From CAYORM01 sp964406375 (lineage in GTDB: Bacteria > Pseudomonadota > Alphaproteobacteria > DSM-16000 > Inquilinaceae), in assembly GCA_964406375.1 (NCBI GenBank), contig CAYORM010000002.1:1-64000 (forward strand): DNA of 64,000 bases, given 5' to 3'. This document shows positions 24,893 through 33,960 of the stretch, one piece after another. Made by a program: the position numbers and the translations under genes. The first letter of the stretch is position 1. Each line of letters opens with the position of its first letter. The notes beneath the pieces are model-generated. The model was not told the origin of the DNA, made no database searches, and was given only the letters and a program-made list of their open reading frames with translations.

Positions 24893-27268
24893 TCAGCTTC
24901 GATGGGCGGCGTCACGCAGCGCACGCCAGACCCGCTCGGGGGTGAGCGGCATGTCGAGCGTGCGGACACCGAGCGGTGCCAGCGCGTCGAGCGCCGCATT
25001 GACCAGCGCTGCCGGGCCGGCGATCGCCCCCGCCTCGCCACAGCCCTTCACGCCGAGCGGATTGTTGCGGCAGGGCGTCTCGATCGAGTCCGTCTCGATC
25101 GACGGCACATCGCTCGCCCGCGGCATCGCATAGTCCATGAACGAGCCGGACACGAGCTGCCCGGTCTCGGGGTCGAAGGCACAGCCTTCCATCAGCGCCT
25201 GGCCGATCCCCTGGACGATGCCGCCATGCACCTGCCCCGCGACGATCATCGGATTGACCTGCCGACCGAAATCATCGACCGCGGTGAGGCGGTCGACCGC
25301 GATCCGGCCGGTCTCGACATCCACCTCGACCTCGCAGACATGGCAGCCATAGGGGAAGGTGAAGTCGGGCGGATCGAAATAGGTGATCTCCTCGAAGCCC
25401 GGCTCCACCGTGTCGAGCGGATAGTCAACCGGGTTGTAGGCCGCCGTCACCACCGCCGAGAAGGGCAGGGCAACATCGGTGCCGCGGACCCGGAACACGC
25501 CGTCGCGGAAGTCGAGATCCGGCACGCCGCATTCGAGAAGATGCGCGGCGATCAGCTTGGCCTTCGCCACCACCTTGTCGAGCGAGAGGGAAAGGGCCGA
25601 TCCGCCGACCGCCAGCGAGCGCGAGCCATAGGTGCCAACGCCATAGGGCACGCGGTCGGTGTCGCCATGGACGATCTCCACCCGCTCGATCGGCACGCCC
25701 AGCGCGTCGGCGACCAGCTGTGCATAGACGGTCTCGTGTCCTTGGCCATGGGTGTGGCTGCCGGTCAGCACCGTCACCGAGCCCGACGGGTTCACGCGGA
25801 CATGCCCGACCTCGAACTGCCCCGCGGCGCACCCCTCTTCGGCGAGCATCTTGGACGGGCCCATTCCGCACGCCTCCATGTAGAAGGCGAAGCCGAGCCC
25901 GCGTCTCAGACCGCGCGCCTCGGAGGCCGCACGACGTCCGGTGAAGCCGGCAAAATCGGCGACCTCGACGGTACGGTCCATCAGCGCCTGGAAGGCGGCG
26001 ACGTCATAGGTCCACAGCAGCGGCGATTTATAGGGGAAGGCGTCTTCCGGGATCAGGTTGCGCCGGCGGAAGTCGACGGGATCGATCGCCAGCTCGCGGG
26101 CGGCCGCATCCATCAGCCGCTCGAGCACATAGGTCGCCTCCGGCCGCCCAGCGCCGCGATAGGCATCGACCGGCCCGGTATTGGTGAAGACTGCGCGCAC
26201 CCGGCAATGGATGGCGCGCGCGCGATAGGGGCCGGGCATCGGATAGGCATAGAAGAAGGACGGGATGGCCGGCGCGAAGGTGGAGAGATAGGCCCCCATA
26301 TTGGCGAGGGTGTCGACCCGCATCGCCGTCATCACCCCGTCCTCATCGAAGGCCCCTTCGACGGTGGTGACATGGTCACGCGCATGGGTGTCGGCGAGGA
26401 AGGCCTCGCTGCGATCGGCGATCCACTTGACCGGGCGCTGCAGCAGACCGGCCGCCCAGACCACCAGCGCCTCCTCGGCATAATGGTAGATCTTCATGCC
26501 GAAGCCGCCACCGACATCCGGCGCCACGACGCGCAGCTTCTCGTCCGGGATGAACAGCGTCGTCCCGGCGATCAGGCTGCGGATGATGTGCGGGTTCTGG
26601 TTGGAGGTATAGAGCGTGTAGCGATCGGCGGCCGCATCGTAATCGCCGATCGTGCCACGCGTCTCCATCGGCGATGCGTGGACGCGGTTGTTGATGAGGT
26701 CGACGCGGACGATGCGGGCCGCGGCGGTGAAGGCCCGCTCGACTTCCGCCGCGTCGCCCACCTCCCAGTCGTAGCAGAGATTGCCCGGCGCCTCGGTCCA
26801 GATCTGCGGGGCGTCTCGCGCGACCGCCGCGCCGAGATCGGTGACATGCGGCAGGTCGGCATAGTCGACGGCGATTGCCTCGGTGGCGTCGAGCGCCTGC
26901 TCGCGCGTCTCGGCGACGACGAAGGCGACCGGATCGCCGACATGCCGCACCCTGCCCTGCGCCAGGATCGGATGCGGCGGGCTCACCATCGGCGATCCGT
27001 CACGATTGTGCACCGTCCAGCCGCAGGGCAGGCCGCCATGCCCGGCGCGGGCCAGCGCCTCCCCGGTCAAGACGAGCAGCACGCCCGGCATCGCCTCTGC
27101 CCGGGTCGTGTCGATGGCGCGGATCTCGGCGTGCGGGCGGTCGGCACGCAGCACGACCCCATGCGTCATGCCGGGAAGCCGGATGTCATCGACATAGCGC
27201 CCGCGGCCGGTCAGGAACCGGCGGTCCTCCTTGCGGCGGACCGGCTTGCCCGTCAGCATCTCGCTCAT
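24893..27268 (-). CDS. Xanthine dehydrogenase family molybdopterin-binding (CoxL-like) subunit
   Basis: A 791-residue large subunit of a molybdenum hydroxylase. It has the a/b hammerhead start (VRRKEDRRFLTGRGRYVDD), DVGGGFGMK, the AYRGAGRPEA loop (form-II type, not the AYRCSFR of true CO dehydrogenase), HTHGQGHETVYAQ and the GVKGCGEAG loop with the catalytic Glu. These enzymes hydroxylate carbon next to nitrogen or oxygen in heterocycles and aldehydes, and normally need FAD and 2Fe-2S partner subunits; neither is encoded nearby. It lies within the carboxylase operon, between the carboxyltransferase and biotin carrier genes. The ATG follows a GGGAGG site. Confidence 0.92.
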   Translation of the reverse strand: MSEMLTGKPVRRKEDRRFLTGRGRYVDDIRLPGMTHGVVLRADRPHAEIRAIDTTRAEAMPGVLLVLTGEALARAGHGGLPCGWTVHNRDGSPMVSPPHPILAQGRVRHVGDPVAFVVAETREQALDATEAIAVDYADLPHVTDLGAAVARDAPQIWTEAPGNLCYDWEVGDAAEVERAFTAAARIVRVDLINNRVHASPMETRGTIGDYDAAADRYTLYTSNQNPHIIRSLIAGTTLFIPDEKLRVVAPDVGGGFGMKIYHYAEEALVVWAAGLLQRPVKWIADRSEAFLADTHARDHVTTVEGAFDEDGVMTAMRVDTLANMGAYLSTFAPAIPSFFYAYPMPGPYRARAIHCRVRAVFTNTGPVDAYRGAGRPEATYVLERLMDAAARELAIDPVDFRRRNLIPEDAFPYKSPLLWTYDVAAFQALMDRTVEVADFAGFTGRRAASEARGLRRGLGFAFYMEACGMGPSKMLAEEGCAAGQFEVGHVRVNPSGSVTVLTGSHTHGQGHETVYAQLVADALGVPIERVEIVHGDTDRVPYGVGTYGSRSLAVGGSALSLSLDKVVAKAKLIAAHLLECGVPDLDFRDGVFRVRGTDVALPFSAVVTAAYNPVDYPLDTVEPGFEEITYFDPPDFTFPYGCHVCEVEVDVETGRIAVDRLTAVDDFGRQVNPMIVAGQVHGGIVQGIGQALMEGCAFDPETGQLVSGSFMDYAMPRASDVPSIETDSIETPCRNNPLGVKGCGEAGAIAGPAALVNAALDALAPLGVRTLDMPLTPERVWRALRDAAHRS

Positions 27269-27301
27269 CTCGCGCCTCCCGAGGCTGGCAAGGCCCCGCC
27301 C

Positions 27302-28270
27302 TCAGGCGAGCGAGGCCTCGCTGCAGATCTCCTTCAGGCGCCGGGCCATCGCCTGCGCCTCCTCCACTGAGACCGATTTGAAGGTGTAGATGTCGCCCGG
27401 CTTAGACTGGCCGAGCTTCCAGAACGCGGCCTGCGGCACGGTGTAAGGGTTGATGAAGCCGCCCATCGACGGGCCGTCATTGACCAGGATGATCGGCGTC
27501 TGCCCCGCGAGGTTGATGGCGCCGAGCGGATAACCCTGATCGATGATGTTCGACGGCAGCGCGCCGTGCTCGGGCGCCTTGTCAGTCGCCTTCTTCGTGA
27601 AGGTCCATTCCGGTCCTTCCAAACGGAACCCCGTGCGGTCGGACTTCGCCGAGAGCTTCCAGTCGGCGGTCAGGAAGCGTTCATGCCCCGCGGCATCGAT
27701 CCAGTCGTCATTCGGTCCGGCGACCACCTCGATCTCCCAGCGCCGATCGGTGACGATCGGCGGTCGTGCCGTCTCCGGCACGCGGCGCCCGGGCATCCCC
27801 GGGGCGGCGGCGACTGGGATGGACTGCCCCTCCTTGATCGCATGCCCACCCATGCCACCGACGCCGGCCTTGTGGAAGGTCGAGCGCGAGCCGAGCCAGG
27901 GCTCCGTCGCGATGCCGCCGGCGACCGCGACATAGGACCGGGTGCCGCGCTTGGCGAAGCTCATCGCCAGCACCTGACCGGCGCGCACCGCCACGCTCTC
28001 CCACATCGGCAGGGGCACATCGTCGAGCTTCGGCTGCATGTCGGCGCCGGTCACGGCGATCACCGTATCCGCCGTGAAGCGCAGCGTCGGGCCCATATAC
28101 TGCGCCTCGAGCGCGGCGGCGCCGGGCGCGTTGCCGACCAGGACATTCGCCAGCCGGAACGACCAGCTGTCCATCGGGCCCGAGGGCGGAAAACCCTGGT
28201 TCCAGAACCCGATCCGGCCCGGCCAATCCTGCACCGAGGTCTCGAGACCCGCCTTCACCACTTCGATCAT
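27302..28270 (-). CDS. Biotin-dependent carboxyltransferase subunit (PxpC/KipA, allophanate hydrolase subunit 2 family)
   Basis: A 322-residue protein of the AHS2 family. Its start, TSVQDWPGRIGFWNQGFPPS followed by GPMDSWSFRLANVLVGN, resembles the AHS2 half of the urea carboxylase carboxyltransferase domain more than the usual PxpC, which tends to have a GVP-GGAMD type motif. Later blocks are AVAGGI and SMGGFINPYTVP. In urea carboxylase this half joins with AHS1 to form the active site receiving carboxybiotin; here the two are separate genes 17 nt apart. The substrate is unknown. Confidence 0.88.
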   Translation of the reverse strand: MIEVVKAGLETSVQDWPGRIGFWNQGFPPSGPMDSWSFRLANVLVGNAPGAAALEAQYMGPTLRFTADTVIAVTGADMQPKLDDVPLPMWESVAVRAGQVLAMSFAKRGTRSYVAVAGGIATEPWLGSRSTFHKAGVGGMGGHAIKEGQSIPVAAAPGMPGRRVPETARPPIVTDRRWEIEVVAGPNDDWIDAAGHERFLTADWKLSAKSDRTGFRLEGPEWTFTKKATDKAPEHGALPSNIIDQGYPLGAINLAGQTPIILVNDGPSMGGFINPYTVPQAAFWKLGQSKPGDIYTFKSVSVEEAQAMARRLKEICSEASLA

Positions 28271-28287
28271 CGTCGGCCCCTCCCCGA

Positions 28288-29157
28288 TCAGAACCGCTTG
28301 GTGGGGTCGAGCTTGGCGACCCAGGCCTTGTACTGCGCCACCGAGAATTTCTGGTACTCGACCACATTGTATTGATAGGTGCCGTCGGCGACCTGGCGCT
28401 CGATCTCCTCGAACTCCTCGACGGTGCAGGGCACGAACTTCACCCGATCGCCGGGGGCGAACAGGCAGATCGAGCCGCTGAACACGTCGAAGCGTTGCTT
28501 GGGATCCCAGATCGGCACCGGGATGCGGGCGAAGATCTGGTAACCGCCCGGAAGATGCTCGGGATAGATCGCGGTCGAGGCGCCGCCCATGCCGACCGTG
28601 CCCTTGGGCGTCCAGGTCCGCGGCGGGTTGTACTTGGGCGCAGTCAGCTTACACCGCGGGTCGAGCGCCATCATGAAGGGCAGGCCCGGCCAGAAGCCCA
28701 GCGACGCCACCCAATACTCGGTGCCGGAATGAACCCGCACGAATTGCTGCACATCGGCCAGCCCGTTGAGCTCGGCGATGTATTCCGGGTCGGTCGTCTT
28801 GTTGGCGATCTTGGCGATGTAGTCCTCGACGCATTCCCGCGTCCAGGGATCGAGATAGACGGTCGGGAAGTAGAACAGCCGGCTCGGCAGCTCGATATTG
28901 TCGGACGGGCCGAGATCGGCGATCAGCCGCGTCATCTCCGTCCGCAGATCGGCGAAGGAGATCTCGTCCGGCTCGTAATGGATCAGCATCGAGGCGAAGC
29001 AGGGCGCGGTCTCGATCACCCCCTTCGTCCCATCCGCGACGATCGCCCCGGCCAGCCCCTGCGCCATGAAATTCAGCTCGAGATTCATCTCGTTGCCGAA
29101 TTCGATCAGCATGTAGCGGTCGCCGCCGGGAAGGAATCTCGGCTCCTCGTAGATCAT
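28288..29157 (-). CDS. Carboxyltransferase subunit (PxpB/KipI, allophanate hydrolase subunit 1 family)
   Basis: A 289-residue AHS1-family protein. The blocks APKYNPPRTWTPKGTVGMGG and LPGGYQIFARIPVPIWDP correspond to the well-known APKYNPARTWTPEGAVGIGG and GPGGYQ-type blocks of urea carboxylase. The C-terminal extension (about 40 residues after FAPGD, ending AKLDPTKRF) is longer than in KipI/PxpB and also fits urea carboxylase. It is expected to pair with the AHS2 subunit encoded next. PxpB proteins of 5-oxoprolinase are the alternative, less well-matched reading. Confidence 0.88.
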   Translation of the reverse strand: MIYEEPRFLPGGDRYMLIEFGNEMNLELNFMAQGLAGAIVADGTKGVIETAPCFASMLIHYEPDEISFADLRTEMTRLIADLGPSDNIELPSRLFYFPTVYLDPWTRECVEDYIAKIANKTTDPEYIAELNGLADVQQFVRVHSGTEYWVASLGFWPGLPFMMALDPRCKLTAPKYNPPRTWTPKGTVGMGGASTAIYPEHLPGGYQIFARIPVPIWDPKQRFDVFSGSICLFAPGDRVKFVPCTVEEFEEIERQVADGTYQYNVVEYQKFSVAQYKAWVAKLDPTKRF

Positions 29158-29174
29158 CCCTTCGATCCCCTCGC

Positions 29175-30539
29175 TCAGCCCAGAAGGTCTGCCTTGTTGT
29201 CATCGACGAAGCGCGTCAGCGTCCGGCCCGACCGGAAGGCCGCGTGGTCGAGCACGCGGCCGAGGAAGGCCAGATTGGTCGCGATCCCCTCGATCCGGGT
29301 CGCCGCCAGCGCCGCCCGGGCGCGCTCGATGGCCGCCTCGCGGGTCGGGGCGTGCACGATCAGCTTGGCGATCATCGAATCGTAGAACGGGGTCACGCGA
29401 TCGCCCTCGCGAACGCCGGCATCGATCCGCAGCCCCTCCCCTTCCGGCGGGAAGCTGAGGACATCGAGCCGGCCGGGCGAGGGCAGGAACATCTTCGCCG
29501 GGTTCTCCGCGCAGATCCGGCATTCGATCGCATGGCCGCTGGCGGCGATGTCGTCCTGGCGGAGCTCGCCCGCGAGATCCTCACCACCGGCCAGCCGGAG
29601 CTGCAGCGCCACGAGATCGCGCCCGGTCGTCATCTCGGTCACCGGATGCTCGACCTGGATGCGCGTGTTCATCTCCAGGAAGAAGAACTCGCACGTTGCA
29701 TCATCGACGACGAACTCGATCGTCCCGGCCGAACGGTAGCCGACCGCGCGCGCCAGCGCGGCCGCCGCGGCGCACATCCTCTCCCGCGTCGCGGCGTCGA
29801 GGCCTGGCGACGGCGTCTCCTCGACGATCTTCTGGAAGCGCCGCTGGATCGAGCATTCGCGCTCGAAAAGATGCACCGCCTGCCCGTCGCCAAGCCCGAA
29901 CACCTGCACCTCGACATGGCGCGCGTCACGGACATAGCGCTCGAGGAAGATCGTCCCGTCGCCGAAGGCGCGGCCAGCGAGGATCTGCGTCGCCTCAGCC
30001 ACCTTGAGGAGATCGCCCGGCCCGTCGACGAGGCGCATGCCGATCCCGCCGCCACCGGCCGCTGCCTTGACCAGTAGCGGATAGCCGACCACCTCGGCGG
30101 CCTCGGCAAGGCCCTCGGTCTCGCCCTGGGCGAAGCGGCGGCTGCCGGGCAGGACCGGCACGCCGGCGCGTTCGGCGAGGGCGCGGGCGCGCTCCTTGTC
30201 GCCCATCGCCTCGATCTGATCGGGCGTCGGGCCGACGAAGACGAGCCCCGCCGCCTCGACCGCACGGGCGAAGCCGGCGTTCTCGGCGAGAAAGCCGTAG
30301 CCCGGATGGATGGCATCCGCGCCGGCCTCGCGGGCCGCGGCGAGGATCGCCTCGATCCGCAGATAGCTCTCGGCCGGCTTGGCCGGGCCGATCGGCACGG
30401 CTTGGTCGGCTGCCGCCACGTGCAGCGCTTCGGCATCGGCCTCGGAATAGACGGCCACCGTCTCGATCCCGAGCGCCTTGGCGCTGCGGAAGATGCGGTT
30501 CGCGATCTCGCCGCGATTGGCGACCAGCAGCCGGCGCAT
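29175..30539 (-). CDS. Biotin carboxylase (urea-carboxylase-like)
   Basis: A 454-residue ATP-grasp enzyme that carboxylates biotin on the carrier protein using bicarbonate and ATP. The N-terminal MRRLLVANRGEIANRIFRSA, DAIHPGYGFLAEN, and the ATP-grasp active-site run FFFLEMNTRIQVEHPVTEM are clear. The glycine loop reads AAAGGGGIGMR, with Ile where AccC has Arg, a feature I associate with urea carboxylases. The ATG overlaps the stop of the LamB/YcsF gene by one base (TGATG), so the two are coupled. Acetyl-CoA carboxylase is unlikely because no accA/D genes are here. Confidence 0.92.
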   Translation of the reverse strand: MRRLLVANRGEIANRIFRSAKALGIETVAVYSEADAEALHVAAADQAVPIGPAKPAESYLRIEAILAAAREAGADAIHPGYGFLAENAGFARAVEAAGLVFVGPTPDQIEAMGDKERARALAERAGVPVLPGSRRFAQGETEGLAEAAEVVGYPLLVKAAAGGGGIGMRLVDGPGDLLKVAEATQILAGRAFGDGTIFLERYVRDARHVEVQVFGLGDGQAVHLFERECSIQRRFQKIVEETPSPGLDAATRERMCAAAAALARAVGYRSAGTIEFVVDDATCEFFFLEMNTRIQVEHPVTEMTTGRDLVALQLRLAGGEDLAGELRQDDIAASGHAIECRICAENPAKMFLPSPGRLDVLSFPPEGEGLRIDAGVREGDRVTPFYDSMIAKLIVHAPTREAAIERARAALAATRIEGIATNLAFLGRVLDHAAFRSGRTLTRFVDDNKADLLG

Positions 30540-31264
30540 CAGGCGTCCAGATGCCTGGCGATCGCCTGGCGCACCGCCTGGGCGATCTCCACCGCGTTGG
30601 GGGTGTCGGAATGGATGCAGATCGTGTCGGCCTTCACGCGCACGTCGTGACCGCCGATGCTCTCGGTCAGCCCCTCCTCGATCGCCCGCAGCGATCGCAC
30701 CGCGGCGCGTTGCGCGTCGACCGGCGGATGCTCGCGCGTGATGATCAGCTTGCCGTCATCGCCATAGTCGAGATCGGCATAGTACTCGGCGACGAAGCGG
30801 TGGCCGCGCTGCGGATAGATCACCTCATGCAGCGTCCCGACCATACCGAACAGCGGCACGCGGAACACGTCGGCGACGTCGCAGACCGCATGCGCCACCT
30901 CCTCGATTCGGCCCGCCATGCCGTAGAGCGCGCCATGCGGCTTGATGTGGTTCAGCGTCATCCCCTCCGCCTCGAGGAAGCCCTTCAGCGCGCCGACCTG
31001 GTAGATCATGCAATTGACCAGCTCCTCGCGGCCGATCTTCATCTCGCGCCGGCCGAAGCCCTGCAGGTCGGGCAGCGAGGGATGGGCGCCGACCTTCACC
31101 CCATGGGCCTTCGCCGAGCGGACGGCCGCGCGCATGTGATTGAAATCCGAGCCATGGAAGCCGCAGGCGACATTGGCGACATGGATCAGCGGCATGATCG
31201 CCTCATCGTCGCCCATGCGGTAGAGGCCGAAGCTCTCGCCCATGTCACAGTTGATGATGGTCAA
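30539..31264 (-). CDS. pxpA: LamB/YcsF family protein (5-oxoprolinase subunit A-like)
   Basis: A 241-residue TIM-barrel-like protein of the LamB/YcsF family; in the PxpABC enzyme the family member takes part in ATP-dependent opening of 5-oxoproline to glutamate. Family blocks: INCDMGESFG, NVACGFHGSD, VGAHPSLPD, IKPHGALYG and ICIHSDTPNA. The start is a TTG (MTIINCDMG) with GGAGG 7 nt upstream; the first ATG would cut into the conserved N-terminus. Because its partners here look like urea-carboxylase halves, the substrate may not be 5-oxoproline. Confidence 0.88.
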   Translation of the reverse strand: MTIINCDMGESFGLYRMGDDEAIMPLIHVANVACGFHGSDFNHMRAAVRSAKAHGVKVGAHPSLPDLQGFGRREMKIGREELVNCMIYQVGALKGFLEAEGMTLNHIKPHGALYGMAGRIEEVAHAVCDVADVFRVPLFGMVGTLHEVIYPQRGHRFVAEYYADLDYGDDGKLIITREHPPVDAQRAAVRSLRAIEEGLTESIGGHDVRVKADTICIHSDTPNAVEIAQAVRQAIARHLDA

Positions 31265-31316
31265 CGGTGTCCTCCGGAAGGTTCATGCGTCGCGCGAGGG
31301 GTCATCGCGGCGCGCA

Positions 31317-32333
31317 TCAGGCGCGCAGATCGGCGATCCAGCGCAGTCGCAGCTGGTCGGCCACCACGGCCAGGATCAGGATCACCCCGATCACCACCGT
31401 CTGCAGGTAGGATTCGATGCGGGCGAGGTTCATGCCGTTCTGGACGAGGCCGATGAACAGCGCGCCCAGCACGACATTCTCGACCCGGCCGACGCCGCCG
31501 CGCAGCGAGACGCCGGCGATCACGCAGGCGGCGATAGATTCGAGCGGCATCGAGCTGCCGATATTCGCCTCGCCGGTGTCGAGCCGGGCGGTCAGCAGCA
31601 TGCCCGCGAGCCCCGTCAGCCCCGCGCACATCACATAGACCGAGAACAGCGTCCGCCGCGTGTCGATGCCCGACAGCCGCGCCGCCTTCAGATTACCCCC
31701 GACGGCGTAGAGGGCCCGGCCGAAGCGCGTCCAGGAGACGACGACATAGGAGGCGATGACCAGCAGGGCGGCGATGTAGATCGGCACCGGCACCCCGAGG
31801 AAGGTGCCGAAGCCGAAGATCTCGCCGAACTCCACCGGCATTCCGTAGACCGGCATGCCGCCCGTCATGTAGAGCGCGACGCCGAAGCCGATCGAGGCAA
31901 CGCCCAGCGTCATGATGAAGGGCGAGACGCCGAAGGCGGCGACGCCGACCCCGTTGACGATACCGACCGCGATCGCCGCGCCGACGCCCGCGAGACAGCC
32001 GATCGCGATGACGAGCCACAGGAAATCGGGAAAGACCACCGCCGCCCCGGCCATGGCCGTCGCGCCGACCACCGAGCTGAGCGCCAGGGTCGTGCCGACC
32101 GAGAGGTCGAAGCCCGCCGTCAGCAGCACCATCATCTGCCCCATCGAGACGATGGTCAGGAAGACCGACTGCCGCACGACATTGGTGAGGTTGCGGACGG
32201 TGAGGAAATTGTCGGACATCGCCGTGAAGGCGATGACGGCCACGATCAGCAGGAAGGGCAGGACGCCCAACCTGACGAAGAGTCGCTTCAACAGGGTCCC
32301 GGCGCCGTCGCGCCGCGTCCGGGCATCGGTCAT
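31317..32333 (-). CDS. Ribose-type ABC transporter permease
   Basis: A 338-residue inner-membrane permease of the BPD_transp_2 family with about nine helices: TAGFDLSVGTTLALSSVVGA, NGVGVAAFGVSPFIMTLGVA and RFGRALYAVGGNLKAARLSG. It is the only permease gene in the operon, so it should form a homodimer. The start overlaps the ATPase stop by ATGA, and the gene ends 52 nt before the LamB/YcsF start, consistent with one transcript. Confidence 0.92.
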   Translation of the reverse strand: MTDARTRRDGAGTLLKRLFVRLGVLPFLLIVAVIAFTAMSDNFLTVRNLTNVVRQSVFLTIVSMGQMMVLLTAGFDLSVGTTLALSSVVGATAMAGAAVVFPDFLWLVIAIGCLAGVGAAIAVGIVNGVGVAAFGVSPFIMTLGVASIGFGVALYMTGGMPVYGMPVEFGEIFGFGTFLGVPVPIYIAALLVIASYVVVSWTRFGRALYAVGGNLKAARLSGIDTRRTLFSVYVMCAGLTGLAGMLLTARLDTGEANIGSSMPLESIAACVIAGVSLRGGVGRVENVVLGALFIGLVQNGMNLARIESYLQTVVIGVILILAVVADQLRLRWIADLRA

Positions 32334-33859
32334 GCCGCCTCGCGTTCAAAGAAATGGGACAGCACGCGCTCCTCGCTGATCGCCTCCCCCTCGAGCACCG
32401 CCTGCACGCGGCCGCGATAGAAGACGTAGGCGCGATGGGCGAGGTGCAGGATCTCCGGCAGGTCCGAGGAGATCAGCACCACCGCCGCACCGCCTTCACA
32501 CAGATCCCGCAGGAAGCGGTAGATCGCGGCACGCGTGCCGACATCGACACCGACCGTGGGCTCGTCAAAGACGAACACATCGACCGGGCGGGTCAGGCTG
32601 CGGGCGATGAGCACCTTTTGCTGGTTGCCGCCGGAAAATGCCTCGACCGCGCGGTCGGGCCGCATCGGGTGGAGCTGGATCCGCTCGGCGAGACGGCCGG
32701 CCTCTCGCGCCTCGCCCCCACGGTCGACGAAAAGACCGAAACCGAAGGGCCGCCGGTCGAGCGCCGCGAGCGACATGTTCTCGCGGCAGGACCGCATCAT
32801 CACCAGCCCCTCTTCGCGCCGGTCGGGCGGCAGATAGAGCAGGCCCCGGCGCAGCAGTTTCTTCGGGCTGAGGCCGGTGACGTCGACGCCGTGGAGCCGC
32901 ACCCGACCGGCGGCGACGGGCTCGAGCCCGAAGGCGGCGCGCATCACCTCCGATTTGCCGCAACCGACCAGCCCGGCCAGCCCGACAATCTCGCCCGCGC
33001 GGACCACGAGCGACGCGTCGCGCACCGAGCCCGAGACGGTGGACAACCCGTCGATCTCGAGCCTGACCTCCCCCGGCGATGCGGTGACGGTCGGAAAGAT
33101 CTCGCCGATGACGCGACCGGTCATCAGCCGGACGAGCTCGTCCTCGGGCGTCGTCTTGGCATCGACCGTCGTGATCAGCCGGCCGTCGCGCAGGACGGTC
33201 ACCCGGTCACCGATCCGGCGGATCTCGCGCATCCGATGCGTCACATAGACGATGCCGACACCCTGCGCCTTCACCTGCTCGACCAGCGCGAACAGCCTGT
33301 CGGTCTCGCGCTCGGTCAGGCTGGCGGTCGGCTCGTCGAGGATCAGCACCGAGAGGTCAGCGCGGAACGCCTTAGCGATCTCGACCATCTGCTGCTCGGC
33401 CCGCGACAGCCTGGCGACGACCGCGGTCGGCTGCAGGTCGAAGCCGAGCCGGTCGAGCAGCGCCCGCGCCTTGCGGCGCAGCGCGGCCTTGTCGAGCAGG
33501 CCGTGGCGCGTGACCTCGGCGCCGAGGAAGAGGTTTTCCTCCACGGTCATCGAGGGGACGAGGGAGAACTCCTGGAAAACGGCCGAAACGCCGCGTTCGC
33601 GGGCGTCATGGACTGAATGGAACTCGACCCGCTCGCCGCGGAACCGCATCTCGCCTTCGCTGGGCGTCTGGGCGCCGGCCATCAGCGAGATGAGGGTCGA
33701 CTTGCCCGCACCGTTCTCGCCGAACAACACATGCACCTCGCCCGGCAGGAGCGTGAAGGAGACATGATCGAGCGCCGTCACGCCGGGGTAGCGCTTCGTC
33801 ACCTCGACGAAGTCGAACAGCGGTTGCGGGGCGGAATCGGGCATGCGGCTCGGAGCCAT
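32330..33859 (-). CDS. Sugar-type ABC transporter ATP-binding protein (duplicated NBD)
   Basis: A 509-residue two-domain ATPase. First domain: GENGAGKST, LSRAEQQMVEIAKAF, LILDEPTASLT. Second: degenerate Walker A VGCGKSEVMRA, FSGGNQQKVLIARSL and VFVFDEPTVGVD. It energises the transporter made with the neighbouring permease and TorT-like binding protein. Two ATGs (33859 and 33844) are possible and neither has a convincing ribosome site; the stem-loop about 70 nt upstream lies between it and the binding-protein gene. Confidence 0.92.
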   Translation of the reverse strand: MAPSRMPDSAPQPLFDFVEVTKRYPGVTALDHVSFTLLPGEVHVLFGENGAGKSTLISLMAGAQTPSEGEMRFRGERVEFHSVHDARERGVSAVFQEFSLVPSMTVEENLFLGAEVTRHGLLDKAALRRKARALLDRLGFDLQPTAVVARLSRAEQQMVEIAKAFRADLSVLILDEPTASLTERETDRLFALVEQVKAQGVGIVYVTHRMREIRRIGDRVTVLRDGRLITTVDAKTTPEDELVRLMTGRVIGEIFPTVTASPGEVRLEIDGLSTVSGSVRDASLVVRAGEIVGLAGLVGCGKSEVMRAAFGLEPVAAGRVRLHGVDVTGLSPKKLLRRGLLYLPPDRREEGLVMMRSCRENMSLAALDRRPFGFGLFVDRGGEAREAGRLAERIQLHPMRPDRAVEAFSGGNQQKVLIARSLTRPVDVFVFDEPTVGVDVGTRAAIYRFLRDLCEGGAAVVLISSDLPEILHLAHRAYVFYRGRVQAVLEGEAISEERVLSHFFEREAA

Positions 33860-33927
33860 CGGTTACGGGCCCGCCGACGGGGCGGGATGGCGGCGCCGCG
33901 CCTCGGCGCGGCCGACGATGAAAGGAA

Positions 33928-33952
33928 GGGGACCGGCCGCGAGGCCGGCCCC
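33928..33952 (-). terminator. Intercistronic hairpin after binding-protein gene
   Basis: A 6-bp CCGGCC/GGCCGG stem with a GCGA loop extends, after one bulged A, by four more G-C pairs. It lies 8 nt past the TorT-like gene's stop, before the ATPase gene, as in the other ABC operons of the window. Confidence 0.55.
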
Positions 33953-33960
33953 CGCGTCAC

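Noticed and set aside
24644..27370. A 908-residue open frame on the + strand opposite the molybdopterin subunit gene
   Set aside because: It mirrors the CoxL-like gene codon by codon in a high-GC genome and is rich in Arg, His, Asp and Gly with no domain; it is an antisense shadow.
24659..31264. Reading the biotin genes as a housekeeping acetyl-CoA carboxylase
   Set aside because: There are no accA or accD genes, the carrier protein is only 72 residues, and the carboxyltransferase halves are of the AHS1/AHS2 type.
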